Shown: in pieces, positions 1 to 8,290 of the stretch
How the letters are laid out: every line of letters starts with the position of its first letter
Position numbering within the stretch: position 1 is the first letter of the stretch
Assembly: GCF_042648505.1 (NCBI RefSeq)
Contig: NZ_JBHRXK010000001.1
Coordinates: 248,001-312,000 of the forward strand
Origin: Lysobacter_L cavernae
GTDB taxonomy: Bacteria > Pseudomonadota > Gammaproteobacteria > Xanthomonadales > Xanthomonadaceae
DNA: 64,000 nucleotides
Reading direction: 5' to 3'
The notes under the pieces: model-generated
What the model saw: only the letters and a program-made list of their open reading frames with translations
What the model was told of the DNA's origin: nothing
The model's database searches: none
Translations under genes and position numbers: made by a program

Positions 1-275
1 TTGAGCGCCTTGTGCAGGGTGTCGAGATCGATCTCGTCCTTGACCTGCTCCAGCGAGCGGGCCATGTCCATGCCGATCATGTAGCTGACCTGCTCCTTCT
101 CGGTCGCCAGGCCCGGGATCGCCTTGGCGCCGTCGGTCTTGGCCGCGTCCTTGGCGGTCTCGGCGGTGGTGGCGTCCGCCTTGTCGGCGGGCTTGTTGCA
201 GGCGGCGGCGAGCACGGCCAGCGAGGCCACGGTCAGGGCAAGCGCGGTGTGGCGCAGGCGGGGCTTCATCGACAT
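1..275 (-). CDS. FKBP-type peptidyl-prolyl isomerase, N-terminal part (lipoprotein), cut by window edge
   Basis: Only the first 91 codons are inside the window; the gene runs off the left end. The start ATG at 275 is preceded by AGGAG at 9 nt; a second ATG six bases later is too far from it. Residues 1-26 form a lipoprotein signal ending in LAAAC (Cys26), followed by an Ala/Lys/Asp-rich linker. The segment EKEQVSYMIGMDMARSLEQV matches the N-terminal dimerisation domain of FkpA/Mip-type isomerases and resembles both N-terminal repeats of the next gene. The catalytic FKBP domain should follow outside the window. Expected role: periplasmic folding of exported proteins by prolyl isomerisation. 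Assignment rests on the N-terminal domain only. Confidence 0.75.
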   Translation of the reverse strand, partial: MSMKPRLRHTALALTVASLAVLAAACNKPADKADATTAETAKDAAKTDGAKAIPGLATEKEQVSYMIGMDMARSLEQVKDEIDLDTLHKAL

Positions 276-373
276 CGAATCGAACTCCTAGGGGGACGGG
301 ACCACCGGCGTCAAGCCGGCGGTCGGGGCAGACAAACTGCCTGCGGCGAGCTGAACAGTACGCGTATCTGCGG

Positions 374-1309
374 TCAGAGGATCGCCATCAGCTCGACGTC
401 GAACACCAGCGTCGCGTTGGGACCGATCGGGCCGCCCGGGGTGCCCTTGCCGCCATAAGCCAGATCGCCGGGGATCCAGAAGCGGAACTTGCTGCCGACC
501 GGCATCATCGCCACGCCCTCGGTCCAGCCCGCGATCACCTGGTTCAGGGCGAATTCGGCCGGCTGGCCACGCTCGTAGGAGCTGTCGAACACGGTGCCGT
601 CGAGCAAGGTGCCGTGGTAATTGACGCGAACGCGGTCGGTCGTCGCCGGGCGCGCGCCCGCGCCCTGGCGCAGCACCATGTACTGCAGGCCCGAGCCGGT
701 GGTGAACACGCCCTTGACGGCCTTGTTCTCGGTCAGGAACTTGGCGCCGTCGGCCTTGTTCTTGTCGCCGACGGCGGAGGCCTGGGCCTGCATCTTGGTC
801 TGGATCTTCTGCTGGAAAGCCTCGCGGACCGGGCCGACCTCGGCCTCGCTCAGCAACGGCTTGCCCTTGGCGAACGAGGTGCGGATCGCCTGCACCAGCA
901 CCGGCAACTCCAGCTCGTCCTTGATCGGTGCCAGTGAGCGGCCGACGTCGGCGCCGACCAGGTAGGCGACCTTGTCCTTGGCCACGTCCGGCACCTTGCC
1001 ACCGGCCGGGGCCTGGCCGGAACGCGAGGCGATGCGCTGCATCAGCGCCGGGCCGACAGCCTGCGCCTCGGTCTCGCTGAGCAGCGGCTTGCCGCCGTCG
1101 AAGGCATTCTTGATGGCGCGCTCAAAGGCAGCCAGATCGATGTCCGGCGCCACCGGGGCGATGGATTGGGCGATGTCGCTACCGACCATGTAACTGGCCT
1201 TCTCGCGTTCGGTGTTCAGCACGGTCTTGTCCTGGGCAAATGCTGCCGCGCTGATCAGCGTGGCCGCGGTGGTGAGCAACACGGCGGCGCCGCGCACAAA
1301 AGCCTTCAT
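374..1309 (-). CDS. FKBP-type peptidyl-prolyl cis-trans isomerase with duplicated N-terminal domain
   Basis: 311 residues, starting at the ATG at 1309; a longer reading adds 12 non-signal residues and would bury the signal peptide. Residues 1-26 are a Sec signal (ends AAAFAQ). Residues about 37-92 and 113-170 are two copies of the FKBP N-terminal dimerisation domain, each with a YMVGSD or YLVGAD start and a GKPLLSE motif. Residues 200-311 are the FKBP catalytic domain, with VNYHGTLLDGTVFDSS, VIAGWTEG, and a GPNATLVFDVEL end. FkpA/Mip proteins normally carry one N-terminal domain, so the doubling is unusual. It lies 98 nt upstream of a paralogue on the same strand. Predicted periplasmic folding catalyst and chaperone. 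Confidence 0.9.
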   Translation of the reverse strand: MKAFVRGAAVLLTTAATLISAAAFAQDKTVLNTEREKASYMVGSDIAQSIAPVAPDIDLAAFERAIKNAFDGGKPLLSETEAQAVGPALMQRIASRSGQAPAGGKVPDVAKDKVAYLVGADVGRSLAPIKDELELPVLVQAIRTSFAKGKPLLSEAEVGPVREAFQQKIQTKMQAQASAVGDKNKADGAKFLTENKAVKGVFTTGSGLQYMVLRQGAGARPATTDRVRVNYHGTLLDGTVFDSSYERGQPAEFALNQVIAGWTEGVAMMPVGSKFRFWIPGDLAYGGKGTPGGPIGPNATLVFDVELMAIL

Positions 1310-1443
1310 CGAGTCCCTACTCCGTTGTTTGAGACGCCCGGACACGCAGGACCGGGCTGGCAGAAGGATCTGCCTGACGCCGCGCAGGGCGACGCAAGCC
1401 GTTCATTGTCGCGGGCCGCGCGCGCAACGGCAATCGCCGGCAA

Positions 1444-2028
1444 TCAATGCGTCCCCGCCGCCGGGGCCTGCAATGCCTTTTCGATCGCGGCGACCACGGT
1501 GGGATCGTCCGGCGTGACCTTGCTGCCGTAGCTGGCGATGAGGCGGCCGTCGCGGCCGATCAGGTACTTGTGGAAGTTCCACTTCGGCGCCTCGCCGGCC
1601 GACTTGGCCAGATCCTTGTACAGCGGCGTGGCCTGGTCGCCGATCACATGAACCTTCTCGAACATCGGGAACTTGACGCCGTAGGTGAGCGTGCAGAACT
1701 GCTGGATCTGCGCTTCGTCCTCGAACTCCTGCGCCTTGAAATCGCCGGACGGGAAGCCGAGTACGGCAAATCCCCTGCCCTTGTACTTGGCGTGCAAGGC
1801 CTCGAGCGCTTCGAACTGTGGAGTGAAGCCGCACTTGCTGGCGGTGTTGACCACCAGCAGCACATCGCCGCCGTAAGTGGTCGTGAGGTTGACCGGTGTC
1901 TTGCCGGCCAGCGGCCGGTAACTGCGGTCGAGCAGACCGCCGGTGGCCGCGGCCAAAGTCGACACCAGCAGCAAAGACAGGACGGGAACGCCGGCGAGAT
2001 GCTTGCGGAGGCTCGGGGACAGGCGCAT
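1444..2028 (-). CDS. Glutathione peroxidase family protein, exported
   Basis: 194 residues with an N-terminal hydrophobic signal (about residues 1-28). The thioredoxin-like fold carries the peroxidatic Cys66 in NTASKCGFTPQ and the WNF motif at 150-152, both typical of glutathione/thioredoxin peroxidases that reduce hydroperoxides. The usual GFPCNQF box reads GFPSGDF (91-97), so the Cys and Gln found there in classic members are Ser and Asp. A Cys112 after QIQQF is present. Substrate and electron donor therefore cannot be inferred with confidence; a periplasmic thiol peroxidase is likely. It reads in the same direction as the FKBP genes, 134 nt upstream of them, so co-transcription is possible. 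No strong ribosome binding site precedes the ATG. Confidence 0.85.
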   Translation of the reverse strand: MRLSPSLRKHLAGVPVLSLLLVSTLAAATGGLLDRSYRPLAGKTPVNLTTTYGGDVLLVVNTASKCGFTPQFEALEALHAKYKGRGFAVLGFPSGDFKAQEFEDEAQIQQFCTLTYGVKFPMFEKVHVIGDQATPLYKDLAKSAGEAPKWNFHKYLIGRDGRLIASYGSKVTPDDPTVVAAIEKALQAPAAGTH

Positions 2029-2092
2029 GGCGGGCTCAGGAGTCAGGAATAAGGGGCTGGGCCGATTATGACTTTAGTTGGGTAGAACGGGC

Positions 2093-2120
2093 TTGACGGG
2101 ACATATTTAGGTGTTATAGT
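2093..2120 (+). promoter_or_regulatory. Candidate sigma-70 promoter of the ytrA-type operon
   Basis: TTGACG at 2093-2098 and TATAGT at 2115-2120 are separated by 16 bp, close to the sigma-70 consensus in an otherwise GC-rich stretch, about 40 bp before the first gene of the operon. The -10 element lies inside the palindrome described next, which would let a bound repressor block RNA polymerase. Confidence 0.6.
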
Positions 2121-2133
2121 TGACTACAACACC
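2110..2133 (+). promoter_or_regulatory. Palindromic operator GGTG-N16-CACC for the YtrA-type repressor
   Basis: The outer bases read GGTG at 2110-2113 and CACC at 2130-2133 with exactly 16 bases between them, and the inner part continues the dyad (TGTTATAG...CTACAACA, one mismatch). As I recall, the YtrA regulator of Xanthomonas citri recognises GGTG-N16-CACC. The site overlaps the -10 element of the operon that encodes the YtrA-type protein at 2591, so autorepression is the simple reading. Confidence 0.7.
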
Positions 2134-2160
2134 GGTTGACCAACGAGCAGGACGTTCATC

Positions 2161-2586
2161 ATGAACCGCAAGCTCCACAACGCGTTTACCGCCCTGATGG
2201 TCTCCGGCGCCGCACTGGCGCTGGGCCTGACCTTCGCGCTTCCCGTTCCGCAACCCGTCCAGCCCGAGGCCATCGCGTTGCAACTGGGGGCACTCGATGC
2301 CAGCTTCACACCGACCGACCCGGCTTCGGATAACACCGTCCAGGGGCACGCCGCCCAGGCCGAGGCGCTGGCCCGCAGCATCGGGCGCCGCAGCGCCAAG
2401 GTCGAAACCCTGGCCGACGCCGCCGCCCTGACGGCCGAGATCGCCACCATCGTCGCCCTCGCCGGTCGCCTCGAAGCCTCCGAGCAGGCCGCCATCGAAA
2501 TCGAAAAGAAGCAGGCACGGACAGCCTCCCGGCGCAGCCGGCAAACCCTCGTCATGCCTTATTTCTCATTCGCACCGCGGGGCTGA
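2161..2586 (+). CDS. Conserved small exported or membrane-anchored protein of unknown function
   Basis: 141 residues, no family recognised. Residues about 10-28 form a single hydrophobic segment (signal peptide or anchor) after a short basic start. The rest is Ala- and Glu-rich with predicted helix from about 60 to 112, and ends in a basic stretch (KKQARTASRRSRQ). It is the first gene after the GGTG-N16-CACC operator and ends 4 nt before the GntR-type regulator, so it is the leader gene of that operon. Its function may relate to the ABC exporter, but only position supports this. The start is preceded by an AGCAGGAC sequence. Confidence 0.7.
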   Translation: MNRKLHNAFTALMVSGAALALGLTFALPVPQPVQPEAIALQLGALDASFTPTDPASDNTVQGHAAQAEALARSIGRRSAKVETLADAAALTAEIATIVALAGRLEASEQAAIEIEKKQARTASRRSRQTLVMPYFSFAPRG

Positions 2587-2590
2587 ACCC

Positions 2591-2968
2591 ATGACCGCAA
2601 TCCAATGGAGCGATGGCGCTCCGATCTATCGCCAGCTGAAGGAGCGCGTCGTCGCGATGATGCTCGACGGGGTCCTCAAGCCCGGTGATGCCCTGCCCTC
2701 CGTCCGGCAGGTCGCCGCCGAGTATCAGCTCAATCCAATCACTGTCTCGCGCGCCTACCAGGAGTTGGCGGACGAGGCACTCGTCGAGAAGCGCAGGGGG
2801 CTGGGCATGTACGTGACCGAAGAGGCCGCAAAAAAACTGCTCGTCAACGAGCGCGAACGCTTCCTGCGCGAGGAGTGGCCGCTGGTGCTCGAGCGCATCC
2901 AGCGCCTGGGCCTGAGCACGCAGGAACTGCTCGCCGCCGGCACGACCGGCAAGGCAGGTACTGTATGA
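2591..2968 (+). CDS. GntR-family transcriptional regulator, YtrA subfamily
   Basis: 125 residues. The N-terminal 70 residues are a GntR winged helix (PIYRQLKERV, LKPGDALPSVRQVAAEYQ, NPITVSRAYQELADEALVEK). The short helical tail of about 50 residues, with no effector domain, is the mark of the YtrA subfamily, whose members form dimers and repress ABC-transporter operons, often in response to cell-envelope stress. It sits 4 nt after the leader gene and overlaps the ABC ATPase start by ATGA, so regulator and transporter are translated together. The 24-bp palindrome at 2110 is the likely binding site. The inducer is unknown. Confidence 0.9.
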   Translation: MTAIQWSDGAPIYRQLKERVVAMMLDGVLKPGDALPSVRQVAAEYQLNPITVSRAYQELADEALVEKRRGLGMYVTEEAAKKLLVNERERFLREEWPLVLERIQRLGLSTQELLAAGTTGKAGTV

Positions 2969-3852
2969 ACGCCGCTGCCATCCGCCCCGCCACCGACAGC
3001 GTCGTCAGCGCCCATGGCCTGCGCAAGGCCTACAAGAACAAGCTGGCACTGGACGACACCGCGTTCGAGATCCCGGCCGGCCGCATCGTCGGCCTGATAG
3101 GCCCCAACGGCGCCGGCAAGACCACCGCGCTCAAGGCCATCCTCGGCCTGATCCCGTTCGAAGGCACGCTGCGCGTGCTCGGCCGCGACCCGCGCACGCA
3201 GCGCGACGAGTTGATGCGCGACGTCTGCTTCATCGCCGACGTGGCCGTGCTGCCGCGCTGGATCAAGGTCCGCGAGGCCATCGAGTTCGTCGCCGGCGTG
3301 CACCCGCGTTTCGATCGCGCCCGCTGTGAACGCTTCCTCGCCCACACCCAGCTCAAGCCGCAGATGCGCGTGCGCGAGCTGTCCAAGGGCATGATCGTGC
3401 AGTTGCACCTGGCCCTGGTGATGGCCATCGACGCCAAGCTGCTGGTGCTGGACGAGCCCACCCTGGGGCTCGACATCCTCTACCGCAAGCAGTTCTACCA
3501 GCGCCTGCTCGAAGACTATTTCGACGAGGAAAAGACCATCCTCGTCACCACCCACCAGGTCGAGGAGATCGAACACATCCTCACCGACGTGATGTTCATC
3601 CGCGACGGCAAAGTCGTGCTCGACAACGACATGGAGACGCTTGGCGAACGCTTCGTCGAAGTGCTGGTCGATGCCGGCAAGGCCGAGCAGGCCCGCAGCC
3701 TCAAGCCGCTGGACGAGCGCGCCCTGCCGTTCGGCAAGACCGTGATGCTGTTCGACGGCGTGCCGCAGGAGCGTCTGGCCGCCTTCGGCGAGACCCGCAC
3801 GCCGGGCCTGGCCGACCTGTTCGTCGCCACCATGAAGGGGACCTACGCATGA
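2965..3852 (+). CDS. ABC transporter ATP-binding protein (YtrB-like)
   Basis: 295 residues. The start at 2965 overlaps the regulator's stop by ATGA; a longer reading upstream overlaps the regulator and has no homology logic. Walker A is GPNGAGKTT (46-54), the signature is LSKGM (139-143) in place of LSGGQ, Walker B is LLVLDEP (159-165) with the D-loop GLD, and the switch His lies in TTHQ. The C-terminal 60 residues are a small accessory domain. Such ATPases power type-2 exporters with a separate permease, here the next gene. The LSKGM variant is common in the CcmA-like export branch. Substrate unknown; an export or envelope-stress role is inferred from the YtrA context. Confidence 0.9.
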   Translation: MNAAAIRPATDSVVSAHGLRKAYKNKLALDDTAFEIPAGRIVGLIGPNGAGKTTALKAILGLIPFEGTLRVLGRDPRTQRDELMRDVCFIADVAVLPRWIKVREAIEFVAGVHPRFDRARCERFLAHTQLKPQMRVRELSKGMIVQLHLALVMAIDAKLLVLDEPTLGLDILYRKQFYQRLLEDYFDEEKTILVTTHQVEEIEHILTDVMFIRDGKVVLDNDMETLGERFVEVLVDAGKAEQARSLKPLDERALPFGKTVMLFDGVPQERLAAFGETRTPGLADLFVATMKGTYA

Positions 3853-4907
3853 ACACGACCCTTGGCGCCACCGTCGCCGACAGCCGCACGCCTGTCGCCG
3901 CCCCCCACCCCACCCACACCTTCAAGATGCTGCTCAAGCGCGAGTTCTGGGAGCACCGTGGCGGCTTCCTGTGGGCGCCGCTGGTCGCCGGCGGCATCTT
4001 CCTGCTGCTGAGCGTGATGGGCATCGGCCTGGGCGAAATCACCGCGCGCCGCGCCGTCGGTGACGGCAAGATCGAGATCGACGGCGGCAGCTTCGAGATC
4101 AACGGCCTCAACCTGGGCCGCCTGACCGAGAAGATGTCACCCGAGGACATGCGCCAGCTCGGTGGCGCGATCGACCTGAGCCTGTACATGGCGGCGAGCT
4201 GGCCCTTCATCGTGCTCGCCTTCGTGGTGTTCTTCTACTGCCTGGGCAGCCTCTACGACGAGCGCAAGGATCGCAGCGTGCTGTTCTGGAAATCGCTGCC
4301 GGTGTCCGATGGCCAGACCGTGCTGTCCAAGGTCGCCAGCGCCGCGGTGATTGCGCCGGTGCTGGCCGTGGTCGCCTCGATCGTCACCATGTTCGCCTTT
4401 CTGGTCATCTCCAGCGGCGTGGTGATGCTGCACGGCGGCAACCCGTACGAACTGCTGTGGGGCCCGGGCAGTCCGCTCACGGTCGCCACGCACTTGGCCG
4501 CCAGCCTCCCGATATACGCCTTGTGGGCGCTGCCGACGATCGGCTGGCTGATGCTGTGCTCGGCCTGGGCCAGGAGCAAGCCGTTCCTGTGGGCGATCAT
4601 GATCCCGCTGTTCGCCGGCATCTTCGTCAGCTGGTTCGACCTGATGAAGCTGTTCGATCTGGAGGCGCTCTGGTTCTGGAAGAACGTCGTCGCCCGCGCC
4701 CTGGTCAGCGTCGCCCCGGCCAGCTGGATGGACGCCGCCAGCATCCAGGTCGGTGACGTCGACGGCCCGGCCGCGGTCAGCCAGCTGGTGAACCTGCGCA
4801 CGATGTACTCGGTGCTGCTGAGCCCGCAGCTGTGGGCTGGCGCGGTCGCAGGCGCCGCCATGATCTTCGGCGCGGTGCGCCTGCGCCGCTGGCGCGACGA
4901 GGGGTGA
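3849..4907 (+). CDS. ABC-2 type transporter permease
   Basis: 352 residues, start overlapping the ATPase stop by ATGA. About six to seven hydrophobic segments are visible: near residues 42-60, 115-133, 165-190, 218-240, 248-266 and 330-345. The large extracytoplasmic loop between the first two contains a Glu/Asp-rich, Gly-rich stretch. The arrangement fits an ABC-2 export permease paired with the preceding ATPase. It ends just before a 10-bp inverted repeat at 4908. Nothing in the sequence tells the substrate. Confidence 0.85.
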   Translation: MNTTLGATVADSRTPVAAPHPTHTFKMLLKREFWEHRGGFLWAPLVAGGIFLLLSVMGIGLGEITARRAVGDGKIEIDGGSFEINGLNLGRLTEKMSPEDMRQLGGAIDLSLYMAASWPFIVLAFVVFFYCLGSLYDERKDRSVLFWKSLPVSDGQTVLSKVASAAVIAPVLAVVASIVTMFAFLVISSGVVMLHGGNPYELLWGPGSPLTVATHLAASLPIYALWALPTIGWLMLCSAWARSKPFLWAIMIPLFAGIFVSWFDLMKLFDLEALWFWKNVVARALVSVAPASWMDAASIQVGDVDGPAAVSQLVNLRTMYSVLLSPQLWAGAVAGAAMIFGAVRLRRWRDEG

Positions 4908-4944
4908 GCCGCGCTGCTTGCGGACCACTGGTTCGCAGCGCGGC
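4908..4944 (+). other. Inverted repeat directly after the ABC permease stop codon
   Basis: GCCGCGCTGC (4908-4917) and GCAGCGCGGC (4935-4944) form a perfect 10-bp stem with a 17-nt loop, starting at the base after the TGA. There is no T-run, so it is not a classical intrinsic terminator. It may stabilise the transcript end or attenuate read-through into the next gene 157 nt away. The remaining bases up to 5101 show no gene. Confidence 0.5.
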
Positions 4945-5101
4945 GAACGCCCGGCCATGGATGACCGGGCCGGACCATCCGAAGCCCGCAGGGCCACGCC
5001 ATGGACGGCAGCCGGCGTGCGCCCGTCAGTCGACCTGACACCAAGCAACCGCCGACGCCGCACACGTATCCAGTAGGGCCCGATCACGGAGAGATTCACC
5101 C

Positions 5102-5878
5102 ATGCGCATCTTGCTTCCCGCTCTCGCCTTCGCTTCCCTCACCCTGTTCTCCGGACACGCACTCGCCGACGAGTGCCGGCATTCCCAACCGCACAACCTG
5201 CAGTTGGATCTCACCGGCGTGAAGGCCGTGATGTTCGAGATCGGCCCGCACGAGCTCATCGTCAACGCCGCTCGGGGTGCCAAGGCCTCCCTGCAGGGCA
5301 AGGCCTGTGCGTCCAAGCCCGAACGCCTCAAGGAACTCTCGCTGACGCAGAAGCGCGTGGGCGACAAACTCGTCGTCACCGCCGACCGCGAGGACACTAT
5401 CAACTTCAGTTTCGGCAGCGCGAACTACGCCTACCTCGTGCTCAACGCGACCCTGCCGGACAACATCCTCGTGCAGCTGGATGTCGGCTCGGGTGACGCC
5501 CGCGTCACCGGCGCGGCCGCACTCAGCGCCGATGTCGGCTCCGGCGATGTCGAGGCCCGCAACATCCGTGGCCAGGTCACCGCCGATCTCAACTCCGGCG
5601 ACATCGCGCTGGACACCATCGGTTCACTGCACGTGCTCTCGGTCGGCTCCGGCGACCTCAAGGCACGCCGCATCGCTGGCGGTGCCGTGATCGGCAGCAT
5701 CGGCTCGGGCGACGTCGAATTGCGTGGCGTCGGCGGCGATGTCAGCGCCGACAAGATCGGCTCCGGCGATCTGGACGTGCACGACGTCCGCGGCGGACTC
5801 AGCGTGCGCCGCGTCGGCAGCGGATCGGTCGACCACAGCGGCGTGAGCGGCCGGATCGATGTCCCGCGCGAAGACTGA
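5102..5878 (+). CDS. Secreted GSGD-repeat beta-solenoid protein (DUF4097/DUF2807-like)
   Basis: 258 residues with a clear signal peptide ending in HALA (about residue 22) and a good GGAGAG ribosome site. From residue about 128 to the end the chain is built of repeats of roughly 19 residues centred on GSGD (SGDARVTG, GSGDVEARNI, NSGDIALD, GSGDLKARRI, GSGDVELRGV, GSGDLDVHDV, GSGSVDHSGV). This is the pattern of right-handed beta-helix adhesin-like domains of the DUF4097/DUF2807 type. It is periplasmic or surface-exposed. It follows the YtrA/ABC genes on the same strand, and such proteins often sit with envelope-stress regulators. No catalytic motif is seen. Confidence 0.8.
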   Translation: MRILLPALAFASLTLFSGHALADECRHSQPHNLQLDLTGVKAVMFEIGPHELIVNAARGAKASLQGKACASKPERLKELSLTQKRVGDKLVVTADREDTINFSFGSANYAYLVLNATLPDNILVQLDVGSGDARVTGAAALSADVGSGDVEARNIRGQVTADLNSGDIALDTIGSLHVLSVGSGDLKARRIAGGAVIGSIGSGDVELRGVGGDVSADKIGSGDLDVHDVRGGLSVRRVGSGSVDHSGVSGRIDVPRED

Positions 5879-5906
5879 TGCCCCGTTTTTCCAAGGACCC
5901 CGCACC

Positions 5907-6593
5907 ATGATCGCCACCACGCGCACCCTCGCCCTCCTCGCCAGCCTGTCCGGCCTCGCGCTACTCGCGGGCTGCGGCGGACATGATTCTGCAGGCGGCA
6001 CCGCCGCCAAGCAGGAGATGCCCACGATTTCGGCGACGGTGCAGAAGGCCATCGCCGAGGCGAAGCAGAAAATCGCCGAAGGCAACATCAACATCCAGGA
6101 CGGCAAGAGCAGCCCGCAGGTCGAGCTGTCACCGAAGGGCGACCTGATCATCGACGGCAAGCCGGTGCCGGTCACGGCCGAGCAGCGTGCGTTGCTGGTC
6201 GACTACCGCGGCCGCATCGCCGCCGTCGCCAGCGCCGGTGTGGATATCGGTCTGCAGGGGGCCGACCTGGCGACCAGGGCCGTGACGCAGTCGCTCAAAG
6301 GCGTGTTCACCGGCAACACCGACGAGATCGATAAGCAGGTAGAGGCCGAGGCGGACAAGGTGCGCGTGGCCGCGATAAAGCTGTGCGACCTGCTGCCGGC
6401 GATGAAGGTGTCGCAGGACAAGGTCGCCGCGTCGGTACCCGAGTTCAGGCCCTACGCCAACCTCGACCAGTCCGACATCGACGAATGCCGCGATGACGTG
6501 AACGCAAACGCGAAGGGCAAGAAGAACACGGCCACGGCGGCAGCCGAGGCGGTCGAAGCCGCTGCGGCGGCGGCGGAAGCCGTGAAGCAATAA
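5907..6593 (+). CDS. Lipoprotein, DUF2884 (YggN)-like
   Basis: 228 residues, starting at the ATG at 5907 with AAGGA 12 nt upstream; an earlier in-frame ATG would place 16 polar residues before the signal. The signal ends in the lipobox LLAGC. The body contains LSPKGDLIIDGKPVPVT, AEQRALLVDYRGRIAAV and a CDLLPAMKVSQDKVA segment, which I recognise as resembling the YggN/DUF2884 family of periplasmic proteins of unknown function. The tail is an Ala-rich run that may be a flexible end. It lies 28 nt after the GSGD-repeat gene and is probably co-transcribed with it. Family call is moderate; role unknown. Confidence 0.65.
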   Translation: MIATTRTLALLASLSGLALLAGCGGHDSAGGTAAKQEMPTISATVQKAIAEAKQKIAEGNINIQDGKSSPQVELSPKGDLIIDGKPVPVTAEQRALLVDYRGRIAAVASAGVDIGLQGADLATRAVTQSLKGVFTGNTDEIDKQVEAEADKVRVAAIKLCDLLPAMKVSQDKVAASVPEFRPYANLDQSDIDECRDDVNANAKGKKNTATAAAEAVEAAAAAAEAVKQ

Positions 6594-6663
6594 CGCGATC
6601 GGCACGGGCGTTGCGGGCAACGAGCCCACGCGCCCGCACTACGCCTGGCGGAAACGACGGGCC

Positions 6664-8133
<1,470 letters not shown>

Positions 8134-8290
8134 GGTCCACTCCTGTGATCGCTGTGCCCGAGGATACGCCCGGCCGCCGTGCGGACCGGTGACGGCGGGC
8201 TTCACAGCGGGCTTCACGGCGGTCTTCATGATCGGGGGGTATGGCGCTGCCCTGTAGAATGTCGGGCTCGCTTCCCTGCCCCTGCGTGCC

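Noticed and set aside
8191..8230. A short direct repeat (GGGCTTCACAGC/GGGCTTCACGGC) upstream of fumC as a regulatory array
   Set aside because: Only two to three imperfect copies in low-complexity sequence; more likely codon-like slippage than an operator.
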